Positions 36,858 to 44,381 of a stretch of 64,000 nt of DNA are shown one piece after another. The notes beneath the pieces are model-generated. The model did no database searches and was not told where the DNA came from. It was given only the letters and a program-made list of their open reading frames with translations. A program made the position numbers and the translations under genes. The number at the start of each line of letters is the position of its first letter. Position 1 is the stretch's first letter. Origin of the DNA: Methylobacterium sp. 2A (lineage in GTDB: Bacteria > Pseudomonadota > Alphaproteobacteria > Rhizobiales > Beijerinckiaceae); assembly GCF_009806555.1 (NCBI RefSeq), contig NZ_VUOK01000029.1, positions 1 through 64,000 on the forward strand, in the 5' to 3' direction.

Positions 36858-37343
36858 ATGACGACGGACCTGCTCCAGGCTCTCATGGCCGCGCTCGTGC
36901 TCGGCCTCGTGGGCGCCCTCTCCATCGCCCTGGGCGAACCCCTGCTGGTGCCGAGCCTGGGCGCCGCGATCCTGCTGCAGGTCCACCTGCCGGATCTGCC
37001 GAGCGCGCGGGCCTGGAACACGGCGGTCGGCCAGCTCTGCGGGGCCGCCTCCGGCTTCGCGATGCTCTATGCGCTGGGCGCCGCCCATGACCCGAGCTTC
37101 AGCGGGCTCCACTCCCTGACGGTCGGGCGGGTGGCCGCGACGACGGCCGCCGTCGCCGGAACCCTGCTGCTGCAGGCCCTCCTCGGCGCGATCAATCCGG
37201 CCGGCGGTGCGACGGCACTGATCGTCACCCTCGGCTCCGAGGCCGCCACCCTCGCCGGGGCGGCGCGTCTGGCGGCTGCCGTGCTGCTGTTGACCGCGCT
37301 CGGGGAGGGCGCGCGCCGCCTCTCCCTGATGCTTCGCCCCTGA
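36858..37343 (+). CDS. HPP-family integral membrane protein
   Basis: A 161-residue protein with four to five membrane helices. The family's VPSLGAAILL helix is clear, and the diagnostic HPPGGATAL loop is present as NPAGGATALI, so the His-Pro-Pro name motif is altered. Some HPP proteins are chloroplast or cyanobacterial nitrite transporters; function is otherwise unknown. It is 12 bases downstream of puhB in the same orientation and probably the last gene of the reaction-centre operon. Confidence 0.78.
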   Translation: MTTDLLQALMAALVLGLVGALSIALGEPLLVPSLGAAILLQVHLPDLPSARAWNTAVGQLCGAASGFAMLYALGAAHDPSFSGLHSLTVGRVAATTAAVAGTLLLQALLGAINPAGGATALIVTLGSEAATLAGAARLAAAVLLLTALGEGARRLSLMLRP

Positions 37344-37347
37344 ACGA

Positions 37348-38112
37348 TCAGGCCGAAGCCCTTTCGTCGGCGCGGTGCCGGTCCTCGTTGAAGTGCAGGT
37401 AGACGGGATCGAACTCGGCCGCGGCCACGAGGCCCGGCCAGTCGCCGATGGTCAAGTGGCCGCCTTGGAGGACGATCCGGCACTCCGCCCGCAGGGCCCG
37501 AAGCGACCGGTTGAAATGTACGGCCGTGACGCCGACGGCATCGGCCAGTTCCGCCTGCGTCGGCGGCAGCGGACAGGACAGGTCATCCGCCAGTCCCACG
37601 GCGCGCTGGCGCATGTACATCTCGCAGAAGAGATGCGCCGTGCGCCCCAGGGACTGGCGGCGGCCGAGCGTCATGATCCGCTCGCGGTAGACCGAGGCAT
37701 CGACCAGCGTGTCGCGCCAGAGCGCCGCCATGACCCCGGGCCGGCCGACGACGAGGGCGCGCATCGCCTCGTGCGGGATGAAGGCCAGCGTGCAGGCCGT
37801 GAGGCTTGCCAGCGAATGGTCCATCACCGGCAGGTAAAGGTGCTGCAGATCCGGAATATCCCCGGCGATATAGAAGGACAGGATCTGGCGGTCGCCCGCC
37901 GCGGTATAGCCATATCGGTGAGCCCAGCCCTCAAGGACGAGGCAGCAATGAGCGGGCCGCTCCCCGACCGTGGCGACGTCCTCGTGAGGGCCGACCTGCC
38001 GGATCACGTGCGGCAGGGCCAGCACGGCCCGTCGCTCCTCTTCGTTGAGGCGAATGACGCTCTCGAGCTTGCGAAGCAGGGGGGTCAGGATCTGGGAGTG
38101 GGATCCTGCCAC
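37348..38112 (-). CDS. Crp/Fnr-family transcriptional regulator
   Basis: A 254-residue regulator with a cNMP-binding fold and a Crp-type helix-turn-helix. The recognition helix VTAVHFNRSL has H-NR rather than the E-SR of FNR/FixK, so it should read a different operator. No Fe-S cysteine cluster is present. The subgroup is common in Methylobacterium and rhizobia. The GTG start lies 2 bases after the DUF6894 gene, with GAGG 8 bases upstream, so the two form an operon. It is convergent with the reaction-centre operon; control of it is possible but not shown. Confidence 0.85.
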   Translation of the reverse strand: MAGSHSQILTPLLRKLESVIRLNEEERRAVLALPHVIRQVGPHEDVATVGERPAHCCLVLEGWAHRYGYTAAGDRQILSFYIAGDIPDLQHLYLPVMDHSLASLTACTLAFIPHEAMRALVVGRPGVMAALWRDTLVDASVYRERIMTLGRRQSLGRTAHLFCEMYMRQRAVGLADDLSCPLPPTQAELADAVGVTAVHFNRSLRALRAECRIVLQGGHLTIGDWPGLVAAAEFDPVYLHFNEDRHRADERASA

Positions 38113-38114
38113 GG

Positions 38115-38360
38115 CTACGCCTCGTCCTGGTTCGACAAGGTGGTCGTCAGGGTGAGGGTCACCGTCAGCACGGACGTCCCAGCCGCATCCCGGACGGTGA
38201 CCGCGCCCCTGTGCCGGTCGTGATGGACAGCCTCTTCCGCCGCGATGCTGGTCAGTGTCCGCACGGCGATGGCCCGGATCTCGTCGAGGTCGCGGCATTC
38301 CGCACCGGTATCGTCCCCGTGCAGGCCGCCGTTCTCGATCTCGAAGAAGTAGCGTGCCAA
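38115..38360 (-). CDS. DUF6894 small protein
   Basis: An 81-residue protein beginning (M)ARYFFEIENGGLHGDDTGAE, the family's typical opening, then LDEIRAIAVRTL and a Thr-rich beta end (LTVTLTLTTTL). The start is TTG at 38360, the only one matching the family start. DUF6894 proteins are frequent, uncharacterised products in Methylobacterium and rhizobia. The gene is in tandem with the Crp-type regulator. Confidence 0.75.
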   Translation of the reverse strand: MARYFFEIENGGLHGDDTGAECRDLDEIRAIAVRTLTSIAAEEAVHHDRHRGAVTVRDAAGTSVLTVTLTLTTTLSNQDEA

Positions 38361-38448
38361 GGCGAAAGTCTCGGGCAAGAGTCTCGGGGCGGGACGACCC
38401 GGTCCAAACCGAGCACGGCAGGAATGGTTGCAGCCCGTCCGGCGCCGC

Positions 38449-39327
38449 TCACACGGCCGTGCGCGCGGGAGGCAGAAGGGCGGGGTCGGTGAGGCAGGCA
38501 TCGGCACCCCACATCTCGGGCTCCACGCCATCCCGGGCGACGAGGGCACCCCCGACGACGACGCGCAGCGCGGGATTGCGCGAGGCGCGACGGATCGCCG
38601 GCATAGCCCGCCGCAGGGCGTCCGAATGGACGTCGCAGGCCACGGAGAGGCCGAGGACGTCGTACCAGCCATTCGCCAGCGCTGCTGTGAGCGCCGCCAG
38701 GGTATCGGATCCCGTTCCGCCGGCGATCGCCGTCGTCCAGCCCGCATCGCGGAGGAGCCCGGCCACATGGCAGAGGCCGAAAGTGTGGGTTTCCCCTGGC
38801 GCCCCGGCAAGAAGAATGCGGCACCCGGGCGGCCCGACGCCGTGCTCGACCTGCGGTCCGATCGCATCCTGCAAGAGAGATTGGAGCCGTCCCATCGCCT
38901 CCGTGACCGCGAGGAAGTCACAGAGATCCTGCTCCCACATCACGCCCAGATCCCGTGCCACCGGCGCCAGCATCTCCGCGGCCAGGACCTGCCAGGGGGC
39001 GCCGCGAACCGCCTGCCGCCTGACCTCCGCCCGAAACCCATCGGGATTGTCGATCAGGAGCCGCGTCAATGTCCGAGACTCATGCGTGGCTGTTTCGACC
39101 TCCGCGCGATGGAGGCTGCGGAGTTTCGGAAGGATCTCTCGATCGACGATGCGCGATACGATCTTCGTCGACGGATGGGCGGCGAGCCTGTTCGTTCGCC
39201 TCTCGGCTTCTCTCAGACGTCCACCGAGAGCTTGGCCTGACCGCGCTTCACCATGGCGATATGACGGTCCCTGCGGTGGAACACGGTCGTCCGGATTCGG
39301 GGTATTCATTGAGTATAGCAATGGCAT
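38449..39327 (-). CDS. AerR/PpaA-like B12-binding antirepressor
   Basis: A 292-residue protein with a C-terminal cobalamin-binding Rossmann-like domain (ILLAGAPGETHTFGL, VVGGALVARDG). Just before it lies the helical segment with MWEQDLCDFLAVTEAMGRLQ, characteristic of AerR/PpaA. These proteins bind B12, respond to light, and antagonise PpsR/CrtJ, whose TGT-N12-ACA sites precede pufL nearby. The usual neighbour ppsR is not in this window. Start codons at 39327 and 39309 are both possible; no strong ribosome binding site was found. A perfect FixK box lies just upstream. Confidence 0.85.
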   Translation of the reverse strand: MPLLYSMNTPNPDDRVPPQGPSYRHGEARSGQALGGRLREAERRTNRLAAHPSTKIVSRIVDREILPKLRSLHRAEVETATHESRTLTRLLIDNPDGFRAEVRRQAVRGAPWQVLAAEMLAPVARDLGVMWEQDLCDFLAVTEAMGRLQSLLQDAIGPQVEHGVGPPGCRILLAGAPGETHTFGLCHVAGLLRDAGWTTAIAGGTGSDTLAALTAALANGWYDVLGLSVACDVHSDALRRAMPAIRRASRNPALRVVVGGALVARDGVEPEMWGADACLTDPALLPPARTAV

Positions 39328-39345
39328 ATATAAGGATTAGACACA

Positions 39346-39359
39346 TTGATAAACATCAA
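39346..39359. promoter_or_regulatory. FixK/FNR box at the aerR-like gene
   Basis: TTGATAAACATCAA, perfect half-sites with an AT-rich centre unlike the other boxes, 18 to 36 bases upstream of the start. Placement near the promoter core could mean repression or activation of a downstream start. Confidence 0.75.
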
Positions 39360-40008
39360 CCCCGCTCGCTCGACCTGTTCAGGCCGGGGTTGCCGTCCGG
39401 CAGGCAAGCGACATGCTGTTCGTGCCAAATCGTAAAATACTTCACCGCTTACAAGGCGCATGAACAGAGATGCGGCTGCGAAGCGAGATTTTTCTGACTA
39501 CTAATATCTTCACTTGGCCCTGCGACGCGGCGTCGCTCGATTGCTCTTTGAGATCATGAGAGATCAGGTCCATAGCAACGCGCGGCACCTTAGCCGGTCC
39601 GCGAGCGCATGCGAGGGATATGGACCACCGCCGCGCATGAATCTCGTCCATGAGGTTTAGAAAAGCCAAACCTTTTCCAGTCTCCATCGGAAATCTGCTC
39701 CTCGAACATTGTTCCGAGACGGCGAACGGCGACATAGGGTGCGAAGCCGAGCGTCTATTTCCGGGTCGCGAGCCGATGTCGGCTCACGGCGCGATGCGGC
39801 CAATTCACTTCAGGGACGTTGAGCCGGAAGAGCGGACGAGCCCGTTCCGACCCGTTCGCGACGCGACGATCGGAACGCCCCGCGACGATGAGGCCCGCGG
39901 GAAGCTCCGTGGGTTCCGGAGGACCGCGGCTCGGGCCATCGGGGGCGGCATGTCGATCGGACCGCACTCGGACGCGCGTCGCGGGCGGAGCGCCGACCCG
40001 CCTCCGGT
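39360..40008. other. Lower-GC intergenic region
   Basis: About 650 bases with no supportable gene. Bases 39300-39730 are distinctly less GC-rich than the rest of the window. A 97-codon leftward frame (39442-39735) shows no recognisable protein features. The region separates the reaction-centre block from a DUF2254 gene and may mark the edge of a transferred segment. Confidence 0.5.
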
Positions 40009-41301
40009 TCAGGGCTTGCCCGCGCGTGTGCGGCCGAAGCGGGCGTGCCGCTCGATCAGATCGGCCAGATCCTGCGGATCGGGGACATCCCGCCGCGCCG
40101 CGGCCGCGACCAGATCGGCGTGGCGCTGCAGGACCGCGCGGCGGTCGGCGCGGCGCTCGACCTCGGCGACGCGGGTCAGCACGTCGAGCATCCGCCCCAG
40201 CACGTGAACCGAGCCGGCGGCGTTCTGGCGGATCATGTGGAACATGGCGTCGCACAGGCCGTCGTAATCCGTCGTCGGGTGAACCAGGACGACGCGGCCG
40301 TCGCGGGCGATGGCCCCGATCGGCAGATGGCGCGGCGCGATCCGGCACAGGGCATCACCGAGATGGTCGACGACGCTCCCGGCGGTGAACGGGTCGTTGA
40401 TGCCCGGCGAGAGCGCCCGGACAGCGATCTCCACCAGCTGCCGGACCGAGTATTCCAGGTCCTGCAGGGCGGCCGGACGCCGGCCGAGGGCCACCGCTCC
40501 GCTGACCGCGGTCTCGGCCTCCGCGCTCCCGGCCGACAGGACCGCGATCGGGAACCCGCTCGGCACGTAGTCGCCCGGCCGCGCCCGCAGGGTTACGACG
40601 ACGCGGTGCGCGTGGGCCCAGTCCGCCAGCGTGTCCGTGTCCACGGCCTGCACGTAGCCGCCGCCGGGCGCCGCAATTTCGGCCCCGGTCGACAACGCGA
40701 CGGGTCGGACCATGTCGGCCGTGTCCCGCGTATGCGTCACGATGGCCTTGCAGAGGTCGCGCTGCACCGCGTCGACGACGGTCTCGACGTTGATGCTGGC
40801 GGCGATGTGGTGGACGAACCAGACCAGGGTCGCGATCGAGACCAGCGCGAGGGCCAGCGCGCCCGTGATGGCGAGGTGCGGGACGAAGGGGCTCTCCTGC
40901 ACGGTGCGCACCGTGCGCAGCACCATCAGCGCGTACGCGAAGGTCCCGAGAAAGATACCCAGCACAACCTGATTGCGGGCGTCCCGGGTGAAGTTGCGCA
41001 GGAGGCGCGGGCCCATCTGCCCCGAGGCCAGCGTGAGGGCCGCGATGGTGATCGAGAAGGTCGTGCCGGCCACCCCGATGGTCGAGGACGCGATGGCGCT
41101 GAGCAGGGCCCGCGCGCCCTCGGCGCCCCCCGAGTAGCCCCAGTCCTGATCGGGCGAGGAGGCGTCGTAGCCGGCGATATGCGCCGTCTCCAGCCAGACA
41201 CCGAGCTGGGCCAGCAGCGCACAGCCGAGCACGATCAGGGCCGGGCGCAGCCAGAACAGGTCGCCGAGGATCTCGACCCAGGCCGAGAAGCGGGCTCTCA
41301 T
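40009..41301 (-). CDS. DUF2254 integral membrane protein
   Basis: A 430-residue inner-membrane protein. The first half has four helices, with the DUF2254 signature FSITIAALTLASGQMGPRLL following SSTIGVAGTTFS. The second half is soluble and contains GINDPFTA and a series of strand-helix repeats. Function is unknown; the family is widespread in proteobacteria. Length matches the family (about 420-450). It is followed downstream by the low-GC region and preceded by a small secreted protein gene on the same strand. Confidence 0.88.
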   Translation of the reverse strand: MRARFSAWVEILGDLFWLRPALIVLGCALLAQLGVWLETAHIAGYDASSPDQDWGYSGGAEGARALLSAIASSTIGVAGTTFSITIAALTLASGQMGPRLLRNFTRDARNQVVLGIFLGTFAYALMVLRTVRTVQESPFVPHLAITGALALALVSIATLVWFVHHIAASINVETVVDAVQRDLCKAIVTHTRDTADMVRPVALSTGAEIAAPGGGYVQAVDTDTLADWAHAHRVVVTLRARPGDYVPSGFPIAVLSAGSAEAETAVSGAVALGRRPAALQDLEYSVRQLVEIAVRALSPGINDPFTAGSVVDHLGDALCRIAPRHLPIGAIARDGRVVLVHPTTDYDGLCDAMFHMIRQNAAGSVHVLGRMLDVLTRVAEVERRADRRAVLQRHADLVAAAARRDVPDPQDLADLIERHARFGRTRAGKP

Positions 41302-41374
41302 GCCGTCGGCGTCTCCGGCAGGGCGTCATCTCCCCCGGAAACCTGGGCTCCGGGCGGCCACACGGGACCCCGCA

Positions 41375-41620
41375 TCAACGGCGCGGCCCGCCCGTCGTCT
41401 GACCGTATTGCTGAGCGCCGGCCCCGCGCGAAGGCATGCCGGCATTCCCGCGGCTCGCCGAGCCCTGCCGCTTCCGGTAGCGGTGCGTCCGCACCAGGGT
41501 GGCGGCATCGCCCGGCGCCTGCAGGCCGGCGACCGGCATCGGCAACGCCGCGGCGGGCCGGGTCGCGGCGCCGAGCCCCCAACCGGCCAGGAGGAGAGAG
41601 GCGAAGAGGGCGTGCTTCAT
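41375..41620 (-). CDS. Small secreted basic protein
   Basis: An 81-residue exported protein. The signal peptide MKHALFASLLLAGWGLGAAT with cleavage near ALP precedes a short mature chain ending in a Gly/Gln/Arg-rich tail (GAGAQQYGQTTGGPRR). Similar tiny secreted proteins are common in Methylobacterium; function unknown. It lies on the strand opposite to the antiporter gene. Confidence 0.6.
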   Translation of the reverse strand: MKHALFASLLLAGWGLGAATRPAAALPMPVAGLQAPGDAATLVRTHRYRKRQGSASRGNAGMPSRGAGAQQYGQTTGGPRR

Positions 41621-41794
41621 AGACGGGTCTCCTCCGTACAGGCCTGATCGAGCATCGCAGACTGCAACGTGCGCTCGGCGGAAACGTTCGAAAGCGCATG
41701 CGCTTCACCCGGGCGAACCCGAGCGCCCTTCGCCGGTTCGGCTGAGTCCCGATCGTTGGTCCGCTCCGCGTCGGGTCGTGGCCGAGGAGACCCC

Positions 41795-43066
41795 GTGATC
41801 TCACTGTTCGACCTCGCTGCCCTGCTCCTCGTGCTCTCGGCCCTGTTCGGCTGGCTGAACCGCCGCCTCCTGCGGCTGCCGCACACCATCGGCCTGCTGC
41901 TGATGGGTTTGGCCGCCTCGCTGGCGCTGATCGCCCTCGATGTCGCGTTCCCGGCGCAGCACCTCTACGCGGATCTCACCCGGGTCCTCACGCAGGTCGA
42001 CTTCACCGAGGTGGTGATGAACGGCATGCTGGCCTTCCTGCTGTTCGCGGGTGCGATGAGCCTCGACCTCCGGGCCCTGCGCGACCGGGCCTGGGCGGTC
42101 GCGACCCTGGCGCTCGTCGGCACCGTCATCTCCACGATCGTCGTCGGCGCCGCGTTCTGGTGGGCCGCGCAGGCCCTGGGGCGACCGATCCCGCTGGCCT
42201 GGGCCTTCGTGTTCGGCGCGCTGATCAGCCCGACCGATCCGGTCGCGGTGCTGGCAACCCTCAAGAACGTGCGGGTGCCCAAGACCCTGGAGATCGAGAT
42301 GCAGGGCGAGGCCCTGTTCAACGACGGCGTCGGCATCGTGCTGTTCACCGTGCTGGTCGCCTTCGCGGCCGGATCGGGCGGAGAGGCGACCAGCGCGGCC
42401 GGCGTGGCCAAGCTCCTCCTCCGGGAGGCGGGCGGCGGTCTCGCGCTCGGCGTGGCGACGGGCTACGTCGCCTACCGGGCCATGCGGGCCATCGACGACT
42501 TCCCCGTGGAGGTGCTGATCACCCTGGCGCTGGTGACCGGGACCTACGCCCTCGCCCAGAGGATCGGGGTCAGCGGCCCGCTCGCCGTCGTGGCGGCGGG
42601 GCTCCTCGTCGGCGACCGCGCCCCGCGCGACGCGATGAGCGAGCGGACGCAGGGCTACGTCGAGGCCCTCTGGACGCTCGTCGACGAGGTGCTGAACTCG
42701 GTCCTGTTCCTGCTGCTCGGCCTGGAGGTTCTGGTGCTGCGCTTCGAGGCGAGCGGGCTCGCGCTCGCGGCCTGTGCGGTGCCGATCGTGCTGCTGGCCC
42801 GCCTGATCGCCGTCTCCGCACCGCTCCTGGCCTTCCGGTGGCGCGGCAACCTGTCGGCGCGCAACGTGCCGTTCCTGACCTGGGCCGGCGTGCGCGGCGG
42901 CATCTCGGTGGCGCTCGCGCTGTCGCTGCCGGAGAACGCGTCCAAGTCGGTCGTCCTCGCCGCGACCTACGCGGTGGTGCTGTTCACCATCGTGGTCCAG
43001 GGCCTCACCCTGGCGCCCCTCGCGCGCCGCACCCTCAAGGTGCCGTCGGAGGGCGATGCGCCGTGA
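41795..43066 (+). CDS. CPA1-family Na+/H+ antiporter (NhaP type)
   Basis: A 423-residue transporter with about 12 membrane helices that exchanges Na+ or K+ for H+. Family motifs are FGALISPTDPVAVL, containing the catalytic-type Asp, then EGEALFNDGVGIVLF-like QGEALFNDGVGIVLF and TWAGVRGGISVALAL. GTG at 41795 follows GAGGAG six bases ahead. No cytoplasmic regulatory C-terminal domain is attached. It converges on the xox cluster. Confidence 0.92.
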   Translation: MISLFDLAALLLVLSALFGWLNRRLLRLPHTIGLLLMGLAASLALIALDVAFPAQHLYADLTRVLTQVDFTEVVMNGMLAFLLFAGAMSLDLRALRDRAWAVATLALVGTVISTIVVGAAFWWAAQALGRPIPLAWAFVFGALISPTDPVAVLATLKNVRVPKTLEIEMQGEALFNDGVGIVLFTVLVAFAAGSGGEATSAAGVAKLLLREAGGGLALGVATGYVAYRAMRAIDDFPVEVLITLALVTGTYALAQRIGVSGPLAVVAAGLLVGDRAPRDAMSERTQGYVEALWTLVDEVLNSVLFLLLGLEVLVLRFEASGLALAACAVPIVLLARLIAVSAPLLAFRWRGNLSARNVPFLTWAGVRGGISVALALSLPENASKSVVLAATYAVVLFTIVVQGLTLAPLARRTLKVPSEGDAP

Positions 43067-43086
43067 AGCGGGCCGGTCGCGGACGG

Positions 43087-43542
43087 TCAGAAGGGCGGGG
43101 CGATGCCGCCGGGCCTGCTCAGCGACTTCACGTAGGCCGCGATCTGCCACATCTGCTCGTCGGGGATCTTGCCGCGCCAGGCCGGCATGCCCCGCGGGCG
43201 GCCCTCGTAGAGGGTGTCGACGATGTTCGGCAGGGAGCCGCCGTAGATCCACGTGTCGTCGGAGAGCGCCGGGCCGAACCCGCCGCCGCCGCCCGCGTGG
43301 CAGCCGTTGCAGTTGAAGGCGGCGTAGAGGGCCTTGCCCTGCTCGATCGCGGCCGGGTCGGTCTCGTATTTCCTGGCCTTGTCGGCGCCGGTGGTCGGCA
43401 CCGCGGCGCCGCCGACGGCCTGGGGCGTCAGCACCACCTGGGGCTGCTGGTTGCCGGAGGAATCCTGGGCCAGCGCGCCGTGCAGCGCCGGGCCGGCGGC
43501 GAGGGCAAGGAATCCTGCGAAGAGGGCGTTGCGGTGCATCAT
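43087..43542 (-). CDS. xoxG: Cytochrome c, XoxG-like electron acceptor
   Basis: A 151-residue periplasmic cytochrome. The signal peptide ends at GALA-QDS. The single heme motif is CNGCH in AAFNCNGCHAGGGGGFGPAL, and the distal Met is in RPRGMPAWRGKI. It is shorter than typical cytochrome cL. As last gene of the xoxF-xoxJ-xoxG unit, it should accept electrons from the PQQ enzyme and feed the oxidase chain. The start overlaps the xoxJ stop. Confidence 0.82.
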   Translation of the reverse strand: MMHRNALFAGFLALAAGPALHGALAQDSSGNQQPQVVLTPQAVGGAAVPTTGADKARKYETDPAAIEQGKALYAAFNCNGCHAGGGGGFGPALSDDTWIYGGSLPNIVDTLYEGRPRGMPAWRGKIPDEQMWQIAAYVKSLSRPGGIAPPF

Positions 43543-44381
43543 CGTTGCGGCTCCTCAGCCTGAGGCGTGTCGAGGCGGGGCACGTCGTACTCGGCCAGGA
43601 TCGCGTCGATCTCGGCCCGGTGGCGGCGGAGCGCCCCGCCGATCTCCTGCGCGAAGGCGCCCCCGTCCTCGTCGCGGCGGACGGCGAAGCCGATGTCGAA
43701 GGCGAGCGGCAGCCGCGCCCCGTCGAAGGGCGGGCGCACGAGGTGGACCTGGAGCGGCGGATCCTGCCGGGCGGCGAAGTAGCCGGCCAGCGGCCCCCAG
43801 ACGAGGGCGACGTCGATCTCGCCCTGCGCGACCGCCTCGACGATGCGGGAGGGCGGGTGCGGCGTGCCGTAATCGCCGTAGAGGTCGTAGCCGCGCACGT
43901 TGGCGACGATTCCCCGGCGGGACAGGGCGTGGGCCGGCGGCGTGTTGTAGCCATCGTCGCCGACCATCTGCACGCCGATCCGCAGATCCTTCAGGCGCGG
44001 GTCGTCGAGGGATGTGATCGGTCCGGCATCCGCTCTCTGCACGAAGGCGTAGCCCGAGCGGTACAGCGGCGCGGTCGGCCGCGCCCTGTCCACGCCGACC
44101 GGCAGGCCCGGCACCACGTCGCACAGGCCGGCATTGAGCGTGTTGCGCAGGAAACCGCGGCGCTGCGCCCACCACGTGTAGGTGAGCGTCGCGCCGAGAT
44201 CCTCGGCGACGATCGCGGCGATCCGGTTCTCGAACCCGCCGCCGGCCTTGTCGGAGAAGGGCAGGTTGTTCGGGTCGGCGCAGACCTTCAGGTCGCGGGC
44301 TTCGGCCGGGCCGAGGGGGGCGCTCGCCAGCATGGCCAGCACCGCCCCCTTAAGACGGATACTTGCCCAGCTTGAAGACAT
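43539..44381 (-). CDS. xoxJ: XoxJ-type periplasmic binding protein
   Basis: A 280-residue periplasmic protein of the extracellular solute-binding family 3 type (RDLKVCADPNNLPFSD, then GVQMVGDDGYNTPPAHAL and VALVWGPLAGYF), matching XoxJ/MoxJ. Structural work on a homologue suggests a role in activating or delivering the PQQ dehydrogenase. The ATG at 44381 is chosen. It has GGAGG eight bases upstream and gives a proper signal peptide with R and K before AVLAMLASAPLG. It makes the gene overlap the end of xoxF by 32 bases. Later starts lack the charged N-region. Confidence 0.88.
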   Translation of the reverse strand: MSSSWASIRLKGAVLAMLASAPLGPAEARDLKVCADPNNLPFSDKAGGGFENRIAAIVAEDLGATLTYTWWAQRRGFLRNTLNAGLCDVVPGLPVGVDRARPTAPLYRSGYAFVQRADAGPITSLDDPRLKDLRIGVQMVGDDGYNTPPAHALSRRGIVANVRGYDLYGDYGTPHPPSRIVEAVAQGEIDVALVWGPLAGYFAARQDPPLQVHLVRPPFDGARLPLAFDIGFAVRRDEDGGAFAQEIGGALRRHRAEIDAILAEYDVPRLDTPQAEEPQR

